Assembly (NCBI GenBank): GCA_944376685.1
Contig: CALWDN010000003.1
Location: forward strand, 1 to 61,090
DNA: 61,090 nt
Direction of reading: 5' to 3'
Source: an uncultured Mediterraneibacter sp.
GTDB lineage: Bacteria; Bacillota; Clostridia; Lachnospirales; Lachnospiraceae
The first letter of the stretch is position 1; each line of letters begins with the position of its first letter. Positions 52,986 to 61,090 of this stretch are shown piece by piece. The notes under the pieces are model-generated. The model searched no databases and was not told the origin of the DNA. It worked only from the letters and a program-made list of their open reading frames with translations. The position numbers were made by a program, and so were the translations under genes.

Positions 52986-53036
52986 TCCAATTTGGGACGT
53001 AGTAAAATTGAATTTTACTACGTCCCAAATTGGATT
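52984..53036. repeat. Perfect palindrome, 26-base arms with 1-base centre
   Basis: Arms 52984-53009 and 53011-53036 are exact inverted repeats around a single G at 53010. The left arm begins inside the map stop codon. It lies between the convergent map and radical SAM genes, and could form a terminator for both, but lacks T-runs and is longer than needed. Confidence 0.85.
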
Positions 53037-53051
53037 TTGCCCTGTCCCTTT

Positions 53052-53651
53052 TCACGCATAATGCCGGACTCTCAGTCCGATCCCCATGGATTCTGCGAGC
53101 GCACGGCTCGCCTCGATATCTTTTTCCGGCAGCACATCCACTACGGTGAACCGCACCTCCGGGATCTTCTTTGCACATTCTGCAGCAAATTCCAGCATCC
53201 CTTCAAATGCATGATCGAATTTCGGACGGGTCACCGCCGTATACTCTTCTGCCGTCGGTGCGTTCAGGCTGATGGACACACAGTCCACGACCGCCGCCAG
53301 CTCCGGGATGACGTCCCGGCTGTGGTAGAGATTTGCAAGTCCGTTGGTATTCACCCGGATCTTTACCCCATACTTTTCTTTTGCGTATCCCGCCGACCGG
53401 ATCAGGATGTCAAGCGCACAGGTCGGCTCCCCGTAGCCGCAGTAGACCAGCTCGTCATATCCTGTAAGATCAAAATCATCCATCGCCGCGATCACCTCTT
53501 CCAGCGTCGGATCTGTCTTATGCCATAGCGTATCCGCCGAATCCCCCACGCTGTCCTGATGGCTGCGGATGCAGAACGTGCATGCGCAGTCGCATTTATT
53601 CGTCAGGTTTACATAGACCTGATTCTTGTAAGTATATAATATATCCGCCAT
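53052..53651 (-). CDS. TatD-linked radical SAM protein
   Basis: 199 residues, short for a radical SAM enzyme. CDCACTFC (Cys20, Cys24, Cys27) is the cluster motif, with YCGYGEPT following and SISLNAPTAEEY further on. It matches the small family named for its fusion or linkage to TatD-type nucleases (TIGR04038 as I remember). The gene next upstream is the ECF component usually linked with it. Reaction unknown. Start at 53651 after AGGAAAGGAATCAGAAAA. Confidence 0.87.
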   Translation of the reverse strand: MADILYTYKNQVYVNLTNKCDCACTFCIRSHQDSVGDSADTLWHKTDPTLEEVIAAMDDFDLTGYDELVYCGYGEPTCALDILIRSAGYAKEKYGVKIRVNTNGLANLYHSRDVIPELAAVVDCVSISLNAPTAEEYTAVTRPKFDHAFEGMLEFAAECAKKIPEVRFTVVDVLPEKDIEASRALAESMGIGLRVRHYA

Positions 53652-53679
53652 TTTTCTGATTCCTTTCCTGTCTTTTTCC

Positions 53680-54201
53680 TTATGCTTCTCCCCCGAGGAG
53701 CTCCCGGATCCGCACATTTGCGCGGGACCGCTCCAGAAGCACCGCCATCGCATAGAAGAGCGCCGCGCTTCCGCCGGACTGGATCACGCTGCCCGCGACG
53801 GACGCAAGGGGCGCCGCAAATGAACCGAAGATCAGTCCTTCCGCCACATAGTACCCTGTCGCGGAGATCACAAGCGCCAGGAACGGCGCCGCGATATTCC
53901 GCGCGCACAGCAGCTTCCCGTTCTTCTCAGAAAAAGGCAGCACGATCAGCATCTTGATTATGACCGTAGCCGGCATCCACACCGGAGCCGTCAGAAGATC
54001 CGCCATGCCTCCGCCGATCGCCGCAGCCGCCAGGGCGCAGGGCCTGGGAAGGAATACCGCCGCCAGATAGATCAGCGTATCCCCGAAATGGATATAGCCG
54101 CCGTTCATCCCGTACGGAATGTGGCAGATATAGGCCGTCATCACCGTGATCATGGCCGCGAAAATACCGGTTGTAACAATTTTAAGTGTATGCTTCCTCA
54201 T
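53680..54201 (-). CDS. ECF transporter S component-like membrane protein
   Basis: 173 residues with about five to six membrane helices. The N-terminal helix (KIVTTGIFAAMITVMTAYI) and the segment GGYIHFGDTLIYLAAVFL are typical of energy-coupling-factor S components. It matches the group (TIGR04002 as I remember) linked with the TatD-linked radical SAM family. Substrate unknown; a pyridoxamine kinase gene lies immediately upstream, so a B6 vitamer is one idea. Start after GGAGAGGTTCAG. Confidence 0.85.
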   Translation of the reverse strand: MRKHTLKIVTTGIFAAMITVMTAYICHIPYGMNGGYIHFGDTLIYLAAVFLPRPCALAAAAIGGGMADLLTAPVWMPATVIIKMLIVLPFSEKNGKLLCARNIAAPFLALVISATGYYVAEGLIFGSFAAPLASVAGSVIQSGGSAALFYAMAVLLERSRANVRIRELLGGEA

Positions 54202-54247
54202 CTGAACCTCTCCTTTCGCACATCACAACAGACTACGCCCCAGGTTC

Positions 54248-55123
54248 TCAGGCATCCGCAGGCCGGTTCTTCTCCCCCAGCATCCACAGATAGCGCTCAT
54301 ACTCCACGCCGTCATTCCGCGGCACGCCGTCCCGGACCGCATCGGAGATCGCACGTTCGATCATGGATCCTGCCAGTTCCATCGCCTCTGACAGACTGTC
54401 TCCCCTGGCCCTTCCAGCCGCCACAATTGAGGCGAACAGGTCGCCGGTGCCCGAATAGCTGTCCCCGATAAAGGGAAATGCGGCAAAAGACGCGCCTGTC
54501 TCTGTCACTGCCAGATTGCCCATCATTTCCCGTCCGGTCTCCCCGTCGGTATAGCGTATCCCGGTGACAACCGCCTCTTTTGTCTTCCCGCCCATCAGCG
54601 TCCGGGCCATTTCCTCTGCCGTACGGGTGATCTCTTTCTCATCCCGGACCGCGTCAGCCAGACGGCAGTCATTTCCTGTCAGCAGGCAGAGCTCCGTCAG
54701 GTTCGGCGTGATAATATCCGCCCTCTCCGTCAGCGCCCTCATCTCCGCCTCCATCCGGGACGTAAAGACCGGATACCTGCTTCCGTTATCGCCCATGACC
54801 GGATCAACCAGGAGAAATGTATCATCCCTGCAGAAAATATCCAGGAAATCCAGCACTTTCCTGATCTGATGCTCCCCGGAGAGAAAACCGGTGTAAATGC
54901 CGTCAAACCGCACGCCCATCTTCTGCCACTCTTCAGTGATATTCCCCATCCGGTCTGTGTAATCATCGCAGTAATAACTGGGATAACCGGTCTGGGCGCT
55001 TAAAACCGCGGTGGGCAGCGGACAGGGCTGGACGCCCATCGCCGCCACTGCCGATATGGCAGCCGTAAGTGAACATTTCCCGAATCCTGACAGATCATTG
55101 ATCACTGCTATCTTTTTCGTCAT
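54248..55123 (-). CDS. pdxY: Pyridoxamine kinase
   Basis: 291 residues. Ribokinase-fold B6 kinase: NDLSGFGKCSLTAAI at the start, DPVMGDNG, and GDSYSGTGDLFAS with the catalytic Asp near the end. Makes pyridoxal phosphate from B6 vitamers. Start chosen at 55123, with AGGAGCACAGGAA upstream; a longer frame from 55174 has no good site. The gene symbol is by family; pdxK is equally possible. Confidence 0.88.
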   Translation of the reverse strand: MTKKIAVINDLSGFGKCSLTAAISAVAAMGVQPCPLPTAVLSAQTGYPSYYCDDYTDRMGNITEEWQKMGVRFDGIYTGFLSGEHQIRKVLDFLDIFCRDDTFLLVDPVMGDNGSRYPVFTSRMEAEMRALTERADIITPNLTELCLLTGNDCRLADAVRDEKEITRTAEEMARTLMGGKTKEAVVTGIRYTDGETGREMMGNLAVTETGASFAAFPFIGDSYSGTGDLFASIVAAGRARGDSLSEAMELAGSMIERAISDAVRDGVPRNDGVEYERYLWMLGEKNRPADA

Positions 55124-55174
55124 TTCCTGTGCTCCTGTATTAAAATCATCAGTTTCCTGTTCATACGGACTCAT

Positions 55175-55367
55175 TTAATAATCCTGCGCTCCATATTATC
55201 ATCGTTCTGGCAGTACCAAAACAGCCAGTTATGCATTTTTTATCCATGCCAGTTGAACTGCCCGGCAAATGCCCGCTCATGCAGGCATGGCGTCCGCTTG
55301 CCGGGTTTATCGCGCAAAAGAAGCCAGCCCGTCCCCGGTCTGGCCTCTCGTAGATCATAAATTTCAT
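55175..55367 (-). terminator. Intergenic region with terminator of the tilS-to-amylase block
   Basis: Contains a hairpin after the GH13 stop (GCCAG...CTGGC at 55323-55344) followed on the minus strand by TTCTTTT. Further on, a longer imperfect hairpin with CCCGGCAA arms lies at about 55260-55308. No coding region is supported here. Confidence 0.6.
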
Positions 55368-57419
55368 TTAATAGATGCTTTTAGCGGCCGGTTTCAGCAC
55401 GATCGCAGAATGCCTGCCCATATTCAGGACGATCTCGCCGTTTTCTACGATGTATTCATCGTAAGCCGTGGTATATCCTTCCTCATAGGTATACATCAGG
55501 CGCTTCATCCTGCCTTCCTTATGCACGCCCGCGAGCCATACCGGCACGGTTACGCTCCTCAGCTCCTTGCTGTTGTTAAGTACCACAACGATCTGCTCAT
55601 CCCCCTGGAAGCGCGCGTATGCAAGCACGTTGTGATCGGCGTGCAGAAGTTTTACGGACCCTTTCCGGAGCGGTTTTTCTTCCTTGTGGATGCGGATCAT
55701 CTCCTTATGGAACTCCAGCAGCTCCCTGTCTTCCCTGCCCCACGGATAAGTCCTGCGGCTGTCCGGATCGGTAAATCCGCAAAGGCCGTCCTCGTCGCCG
55801 TAGTAGATCGTCGGCGCGCCCACCCATGTAAACTGGACGGTTACCGCTTCTCTGAGGACCGCCCGGTTGACGCCTTCCTCCGCCGCTTTGTGCCCGACAT
55901 GCTCTGCCCTGCCCACGATGTGGTTCGTCCGGGTCAGGAAACGCGAATGATCATGATTGGACAGCTCGTTCATCGCCACCTGAAGGGACGGCGTCAGCAT
56001 GCTTGCCATGAAATGCCGCATAGCCCCGACGAAATTGTCCGGATTGCCCCAGAGGTCTGTCCGGCGTTCATCACTGTGTTTCTCCATGCCGGTCAGGAAC
56101 CAGGTAAGCGGCTCCATAAACGCATCGTAATTCATCACGCTGTCCCACTCATCGCCCTGCAGCCACTCTACCGGATCTCCGTAGTGCTCGGCCAGGATGA
56201 TGGCGTCCGGATTGGCGCTCTTTACCTCCTTGCGGAATCGCTTCCAGAACATATGGTTATACTCGTTGCTGCAGCCCAGATCCGCAGCCACATCCAGTCT
56301 CCATCCGTCTACATTGTACGGAGGAGAAACCCATTTCTTTCCTATGTCCATAATATATTGCTCAAGTTCCGGCGAATCCTCATATGCCAGCTTCGGAAGC
56401 GTATCATGCCCCCACCATCCGTCATAACTTCCATTATACGGCCATGCCTCAGGCCGGTCGTCATGGAAGTGAAAGAACCCGTGGTACGGACTGTCTTCAC
56501 TGACGTATGCCCCCTTCGGGTACTCCGGGCGCTGCTCATAGATCCGCTCCCGGTCCAGCCATTTATTAAACGAGCCGCAGTGGTTGAACACACCGTCCAG
56601 GATCACTCTCATCCCACGCTGGTGCATCTCTTCAACGAGTCTGATGAACAGCCGGTTGCTGGCCTCCAGATTGCGCATATCGCCCACCCGCTTCTGATAC
56701 TTCGTCGCGCGGATGTTATCCGCAGCGCCTTCGGGCAGCAGCTCCCCGCCGTCTTCCACGATCACGCCGTAGTGCGGATCGATATAATCATAGTCCTGTA
56801 TGTCATATTTGTGATTGGACGGAGAGACAAAAAGCGGATTGAAGTAAATAACCTCGATCCCCAGATCCTGCAGGTAATCCAGCTTATCCATGACCCCCTG
56901 CAGGTCGCCCCCGTAAAAATTCCGGATATCGAGAGAAGCCGGCATCTGGTCCCAGTCCTTCACCTTTCTGCTCGGCGCCCCGATATAAATGTATTCGCCG
57001 TCCTCCACGTCATTGGACGGATCGCCATTGCAGAAACGGTCTACAAAGATCTGATACATGACCGCGCCCTTCGCCCATTCCGGCGTCTTAAATCCGGGCA
57101 CGATGACAAAATTATAATAATCTTCACGGTGGTCAGACACGCCGCAGCGGTTAAAGAACCAGATCTGCTCCCCCTTCTTGATCTCAAAAGAATAGCGGAA
57201 CGGCTCCGTCCCCAGCTGCCATTCGATCTCATAAAAATCAAATTCATCACCGGAAAGGACTTTCCACATCGTCCAGCTTTTGTCGCCGGCGAGCAGGCAT
57301 ACTTCCTCCACGTCATTATGCGCTGTGCGGAAACGCAGTCGGATCTTCTCATTCACCTCCGGCTCAGCCGGGATCACATAATCCTGCGTACCGTCACAGA
57401 ACAGCGCATCTCTATTCAT
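55368..57419 (-). CDS. GH13 neopullulanase / cyclomaltodextrinase-like enzyme
   Basis: 683 residues. An N-terminal beta domain (about 1-110, CBM34-like) is followed by the GH13 barrel. Conserved regions: DGVFNHCG, GWRLDVAADLG (nucleophile Asp), ILAEHYGD (acid/base Glu) and NELSNHDHSRF (third Asp). The C-terminal beta domain ends near 680. Cleaves alpha-1,4 (and perhaps alpha-1,6) links in short glucans. No signal peptide, so it works in the cytoplasm on imported maltodextrins. Its ribosome site GAGGAGG lies in the last codons of ftsH, three bases away. Confidence 0.92.
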   Translation of the reverse strand: MNRDALFCDGTQDYVIPAEPEVNEKIRLRFRTAHNDVEEVCLLAGDKSWTMWKVLSGDEFDFYEIEWQLGTEPFRYSFEIKKGEQIWFFNRCGVSDHREDYYNFVIVPGFKTPEWAKGAVMYQIFVDRFCNGDPSNDVEDGEYIYIGAPSRKVKDWDQMPASLDIRNFYGGDLQGVMDKLDYLQDLGIEVIYFNPLFVSPSNHKYDIQDYDYIDPHYGVIVEDGGELLPEGAADNIRATKYQKRVGDMRNLEASNRLFIRLVEEMHQRGMRVILDGVFNHCGSFNKWLDRERIYEQRPEYPKGAYVSEDSPYHGFFHFHDDRPEAWPYNGSYDGWWGHDTLPKLAYEDSPELEQYIMDIGKKWVSPPYNVDGWRLDVAADLGCSNEYNHMFWKRFRKEVKSANPDAIILAEHYGDPVEWLQGDEWDSVMNYDAFMEPLTWFLTGMEKHSDERRTDLWGNPDNFVGAMRHFMASMLTPSLQVAMNELSNHDHSRFLTRTNHIVGRAEHVGHKAAEEGVNRAVLREAVTVQFTWVGAPTIYYGDEDGLCGFTDPDSRRTYPWGREDRELLEFHKEMIRIHKEEKPLRKGSVKLLHADHNVLAYARFQGDEQIVVVLNNSKELRSVTVPVWLAGVHKEGRMKRLMYTYEEGYTTAYDEYIVENGEIVLNMGRHSAIVLKPAAKSIY

Positions 57420-57422
57420 ACA

Positions 57423-59264
57423 TTAAGCCTCCTCTTTCTCGCTGTTCTCAAATAATGCCTCGAATTCGGCTCTCGTGATCTTCTCCTTCTCAAGGAGGAG
57501 CTGCGCGCAGGCATCCAGCACATCATGGTGCTTGCTGATGATCGCACGCGCTTTCAGGTAGCACTCGTCAATGATCCGCTTCACTTCCTCATCGATCGTC
57601 CCGGCCACCTTCTCTCCGTATCCCCGCGACATATGGCCGAAATCACGCCCGATGAACACTTCGTCGCTGTCATTGTCGTAATTGATAAGCCCCAGGCGTT
57701 CAGACATGCCAAACTTGGTGATCATCGATTTTGCGATCGCCGTTGCCTGTTTGATATCCTGGGACGCTCCGGTCGTGATATCGTCAAAGATCTCCTCTTC
57801 AGCCACACGTCCGCCAAGCGCTACCGTGATCTCCTGCAGCATATGCCCTTTGGTATTGAACATGTCATCCCGCTCCGGCAGCGGCATCGTATAACCGCCC
57901 GCCCCGCCTGTCGGTATGATGGATACGCTGTACACCGGGCCCACATCCGGAAGCGCATGGAACAGGATCGCGTGTCCGGACTCGTGATAAGCGGTGATGC
58001 GCCGCTCTTTTTCAGACACTACGCGGCTCTTCTTCTCCGGCCCGATGCCGACTTTTACGAACGCATGCCGGATGTCCTGCTGCTGGATGAATACCCGGTT
58101 CTCTTTAGCCGCCAGGATCGCCGCCTCATTGAGCAGGTTTTCCAGGTCCGCGCCGGTAAAGCCAGCCGTCGTCTGTGCGATCTGCTTCAGGTCGACGTCT
58201 TCGCCAAGGGGCTTGTTCTTCGCATGGACCTTCAGGATCTCTTCCCGGCCGGCCACATCCGGGCGGCCGACGATGACATTCCGGTCAAATCGGCCGGGAC
58301 GCAGGATCGCCGGGTCCAGGATGTCCTTCCGGTTGGTCGCCGCCATCACGATGATCCCTTCATTTACTCCGAAACCATCCATCTCCACCAGAAGCTGGTT
58401 GAGCGTCTGCTCTCTCTCATCATGTCCGCCGCCCAGGCCGCTCCCGCGCCGTCTGGCCACGGCATCGATCTCATCGATAAATACGATGCAGGGCGCCTTC
58501 TCCTTGGCCTGCTGGAACAGGTCGCGCACACGGGATGCACCCACGCCGACAAACATTTCCACAAAATCCGAACCGGAGATGCTGAAAAACGGCACGCCCG
58601 CTTCACCCGCCACCGCCTTGGCAAGCAGCGTCTTACCGGTTCCAGGAGGCCCCTCCAGGAGCACGCCTTTGGGGATGCGCGCCCCGACCTGCACATATTT
58701 TTTCGGGGCTTTAAGGAAATCCACGATCTCCTCAAGTTCTTCTTTCTCTTCCTTCAATCCGGCCACGTCCGCGAATGTCACCCTGATCTCATTCTGGTTC
58801 GTCATCCGCGCGCGGCTCTTGCCGAAATTCATGGCCTTCGCGTTCGCATTCCCGCCCTGCCTGTTCATGAGGAAGAACAAAAGGAGCACTGCCGCAAGTG
58901 TGATCATAAGCGGCAGGAGCACAGTCGTAAACATGGAGTCTTCCGGGATCGCCGACATGCCGTATACGATCCCATGCTTATCCAGAAGGTTTTCAACCTT
59001 CTCAACATCCGATACATTGACCATCTTTGTCACGCCCTCGTCCTTCAGCATAAAGGACACCGTACCCGTAGGCACGGCGCTGTTCAGGTCGATGTACACA
59101 TCCGTAACATTTTCCGATTCAACTTCTGACACAAAATCCGTATATGCCACTTCCTGCCGGTGCACCTGCATCCGGCTCGCCATCCAGAGCGCAGCCACGA
59201 TGACCACGATAAACATAAGTATGGTCGATCCGCTGACGCTCCTGTATTTCCTGTTATTATCCAA
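57423..59264 (-). CDS. ftsH: ATP-dependent zinc metalloprotease FtsH
   Basis: 613 residues. Two membrane helices (about 13-30 and 112-134) flank a periplasmic-side domain; the AAA module has Walker A GPPGTGKT (205-212), Walker [10 protein letters not shown] and [20 protein letters not shown]; the protease site is HESGH (427-431). Degrades membrane and short-lived proteins. The start is a TTG at 59264, with AAGGAG eight bases upstream; an ATG nearby opens only a four-codon frame. Follows hpt, the usual Firmicute order. Confidence 0.96.
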   Translation of the reverse strand: MDNNRKYRSVSGSTILMFIVVIVAALWMASRMQVHRQEVAYTDFVSEVESENVTDVYIDLNSAVPTGTVSFMLKDEGVTKMVNVSDVEKVENLLDKHGIVYGMSAIPEDSMFTTVLLPLMITLAAVLLLFFLMNRQGGNANAKAMNFGKSRARMTNQNEIRVTFADVAGLKEEKEELEEIVDFLKAPKKYVQVGARIPKGVLLEGPPGTGKTLLAKAVAGEAGVPFFSISGSDFVEMFVGVGASRVRDLFQQAKEKAPCIVFIDEIDAVARRRGSGLGGGHDEREQTLNQLLVEMDGFGVNEGIIVMAATNRKDILDPAILRPGRFDRNVIVGRPDVAGREEILKVHAKNKPLGEDVDLKQIAQTTAGFTGADLENLLNEAAILAAKENRVFIQQQDIRHAFVKVGIGPEKKSRVVSEKERRITAYHESGHAILFHALPDVGPVYSVSIIPTGGAGGYTMPLPERDDMFNTKGHMLQEITVALGGRVAEEEIFDDITTGASQDIKQATAIAKSMITKFGMSERLGLINYDNDSDEVFIGRDFGHMSRGYGEKVAGTIDEEVKRIIDECYLKARAIISKHHDVLDACAQLLLEKEKITRAEFEALFENSEKEEA

Positions 59265-59285
59265 AACCCATACTCCTTCCTGCTG

Positions 59286-59810
59286 CTATTCCAGGCCCTC
59301 TACCACACCAATGTACGGCAGGTTCCTGTATTTCTGGGCATAGTCGAGTCCATAGCCCACGATAAATTCATCCGGCACCTCAAAGCCGCAGTAATCCGCC
59401 TTCACATCCTTCTCGCGGCGCTCCGGTTTGTCCAGAAGCGTGCACAGCCGTATGCTTGCCGGATTCCTTTTCTTCAGGACGTCCATCAGATAATACAGTG
59501 TATTTCCGGAATCTACGATATCCTCCACGATAAGCACTTCCTTGTCCTCGATCGTTTCATCAAGATCCTTCGCTATACGCACCACACCGCTTGATTTCGT
59601 TCCGTCCCCGTAGCTTCCCACACACATAAAATCCATGGTCACCGGTACAGTGATGCGCTTCGCCAGCTCGCACATAAAAAATACGCCGCCCTTGAGCACG
59701 CAGATCAGATGGACCTGCCTGCCCGCATAGTCTTTGCTGATCTTCTGTCCCAGTTCCCGGATCCTCTCATCTACTTTCTCTTCCGGGATCAGTACCCTGA
59801 TTGTCTCCAT
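59286..59810 (-). CDS. hpt: Hypoxanthine phosphoribosyltransferase
   Basis: 174 residues. PRPP-binding motif [13 protein letters not shown] (about 92-104), CVLKGGVFF, and [18 protein letters not shown] near the end. Salvages hypoxanthine or guanine to IMP/GMP. Start overlaps the last 44 bases of tilS in another frame, with GGAGAAGACAA as ribosome site. Confidence 0.95.
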   Translation of the reverse strand: METIRVLIPEEKVDERIRELGQKISKDYAGRQVHLICVLKGGVFFMCELAKRITVPVTMDFMCVGSYGDGTKSSGVVRIAKDLDETIEDKEVLIVEDIVDSGNTLYYLMDVLKKRNPASIRLCTLLDKPERREKDVKADYCGFEVPDEFIVGYGLDYAQKYRNLPYIGVVEGLE

Positions 59811-61090
59811 TTGTCTTCTCCTCCGTTATCTTTATCTCAAGAATCCTTTCCGTGCTGTCGTCCACATAATATGTCCGGCCCATCCTGTATCCCGGGATCC
59901 ATGCGATCTCCGGGCCGTCCGCGATCAGCGGGATCCGCCCTCTCTGGTCCTCCGGGACTTTCTCATTTATAAAATATGATTTCAGTTTCTGGCGGTTCCC
60001 GCCGGCATCTATGGTCAGATAGTCCCCGGGCCGCCTGTTCCTTACAGAAAGGCCATTTTTTATTATATCATAATCCATCCGCTTCGTGTAGCTTTTTTGC
60101 GGGATCTGCTCCGGCTTTTCACCGTCATTTTTCTCCACGACCCGGCAGGATATCACATATCCCCGGAAAAATGTCTCGCCCGGGATCCGCAGCGGTATTT
60201 CCAGGCCTTCCGGCTCCCGTTCCAGCCCGTCCGGCCGGTTTCCCCGCGGCGGCTGACTTTCCCTGTCCGGCCCGGCGATCTCGACGCCCTCATATACCCG
60301 CCGCGCCCGCACGCCGCCGGGCAGTTCCACCCGTCTGCCGTTCTGCTTCTCAAGCAGGCCAAGCACATCTGCGACATGTGTGGACGAAATATCCTTCTCA
60401 TTCCCCCGCACCTGGGCGATGCAGTCCCTGACAAGCTGCCTCCGCACCGCCGCGTGCTCCCGCGACAGCGCCGCCCCGTCCAGGATGAGCTTCTGTCCGT
60501 TTGCAGCGCAGATGCAGCGCCTGCCCGCCCGTTCCGTTTCCTGTTCCAGCATTTCCCACAGCTCCCTGGCCTGGGCAGCCAGTTCATCAAGATGGCGGAC
60601 AGCCCCGGGATTGACCTGTTCCTGAAGGAGCGGGACCACATGATGGCGGATCCGGTTGCGGGTATAGTCGTCTCCCTCATTCGTCGCATCTGTACGCCAG
60701 CTGATCCCCTGTTCTTTCAGGAAACGTTCGATCTCAGCCCGCCCGGCCCACATAAGAGGGCGGATCCAGCGCCCGCGGGCCGGCCAGATCCCGCACAGTC
60801 CGCGCAGCCCCGTCCCCCGTGCTATATTAAGCAGCACCGTCTCCGCATTGTCATCCCTGTGGTGAGCGGTTGCGATCTTCGCCCGCGCCGATCCGGCGCA
60901 GACTTTCTCAAATGCTTCCCGCCGCACCGCACGGCCCGCCTCCTCCAGAGATTGTTTCCTTTTTTCAGCGATTAATTCCACATTTTCATGAAAAACAATA
61001 CAGTCTGCCTGCAGCTTTCCGCAGAGCTGTCTCACATACGCTTCGTCTGCGTCCGCCTCCGCCCCCCTGATCCCGTGGTTCACATGGCAC
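59767..61090 (-). CDS. tilS: tRNA(Ile)-lysidine synthetase, C-terminal part (gene runs off the window)
   Basis: The frame is open from the window edge (CHVNHGIRG at the border) to a stop at 59767, about 440 residues. VNHGIRGAEADADE, TAHHRDDNAETVLLNIARG and GLRGLCGIWPARGRWIRPL are typical TilS segments after the P-loop, and TRNRIRHHVVPLL belongs to the tRNA-binding part. The N-terminal ATP-pyrophosphatase P-loop lies outside. The enzyme adds lysine to C34 of tRNA-Ile(CAU) so that it reads AUA. Starts the conserved tilS-hpt-ftsH order and overlaps hpt. Confidence 0.95.
   Translation of the reverse strand, partial: CHVNHGIRGAEADADEAYVRQLCGKLQADCIVFHENVELIAEKRKQSLEEAGRAVRREAFEKVCAGSARAKIATAHHRDDNAETVLLNIARGTGLRGLCGIWPARGRWIRPLMWAGRAEIERFLKEQGISWRTDATNEGDDYTRNRIRHHVVPLLQEQVNPGAVRHLDELAAQARELWEMLEQETERAGRRCICAANGQKLILDGAALSREHAAVRRQLVRDCIAQVRGNEKDISSTHVADVLGLLEKQNGRRVELPGGVRARRVYEGVEIAGPDRESQPPRGNRPDGLEREPEGLEIPLRIPGETFFRGYVISCRVVEKNDGEKPEQIPQKSYTKRMDYDIIKNGLSVRNRRPGDYLTIDAGGNRQKLKSYFINEKVPEDQRGRIPLIADGPEIAWIPGYRMGRTYYVDDSTERILEIKITEEKTNGDNQGTDPGRESR

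Noticed and set aside
55269..57455. 728-codon open frame on the plus strand
   Set aside because: Exact antisense of the GH13 gene; no ribosome site, Ile/His/Arg-rich shadow composition and no family resemblance.
57525..59343. Two long plus-strand frames of 534 and 449 codons
   Set aside because: Both are antisense shadows of ftsH, whose motifs are complete on the minus strand.
1..61090. CRISPR array, transposon, prophage, tRNA or rRNA
   Set aside because: No regular direct repeats with spacers, no transposase, integrase or phage structural motifs, and no cloverleaf or rRNA segments were seen on either strand.

Overview
The window is typical of a Lachnospiraceae genome (Clostridia): low-to-mid GC Firmicute gene content, strong AGGAGG ribosome sites, a T-box and an S-box leader, ECF transporter S components next to vitamin genes, a TatD-linked radical SAM gene, and CoaX/CoaBC. 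The species cannot be named from the sequence. There is no rRNA, tRNA, CRISPR array, transposase, integrase or prophage gene.

Region 1 (1-9.1 kb, minus strand) is ordinary core DNA: a partial dGTPase gene, an HTH protein, a VanY-type carboxypeptidase, a phosphopantetheinyl transferase and a GGDEF/EAL protein in one co-directional block; a phosphate permease with its DUF47 partner; and a coenzyme A operon (coaBC, an ECF S component probably for pantothenate, coaX). Two plus-strand genes follow (a helical-bundle protein and a DEDDh exonuclease).

Region 2 (10.5-35.1 kb) is an AT-rich accessory island. An AbiE toxin-antitoxin pair with an inverted-repeat operator lies between the intact exonuclease gene and a deleted copy of that gene. 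After a DUF1810 gene comes the most interesting part of the window: about 22 kb of tightly packed minus-strand genes (34594 down to 12691) that look like one transcription unit. In order of transcription they encode a membrane VWA protein, two giant tubulin/FtsZ-like proteins (the second gene is split by a -1 frameshift at an A AAA AAC heptamer and has a degraded GTP loop in the product), two proteins of unknown family, a zinc-ribbon P-loop GTPase, a GAP1-like protein, a kinase-like protein, a Sel1/membrane protein, a polytopic membrane protein, a Sel1-repeat protein, a PqqD-like peptide-binding protein, a radical SAM/SPASM enzyme and finally a 41-residue peptide that looks like a RiPP precursor. 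A divergent XRE regulator shares a control region full of ACCG/CGGT motifs. The combination of a tubulin/GTPase/VWA/kinase-like module with a peptide-maturation cassette is not one I recognise as described.

Region 3 (35.2-42.9 kb): a HipA-like kinase gene, a GntR-regulated double ABC transporter operon, a cstA gene behind a T-box leader, and a phosphodiesterase. A strong promoter and terminator at 43.1-43.4 kb flank a non-coding transcript with three Shine-Dalgarno-like motifs.

Region 4 (43.4-61.1 kb) is core DNA: padR-DUF2812, a two-component pair, metK behind a SAM-I riboswitch, murA, aroK, an FHA protein, DUF1015, methionine aminopeptidase, a TatD-linked radical SAM protein with its ECF component, pyridoxamine kinase, a GH13 enzyme, and the conserved tilS-hpt-ftsH cluster.
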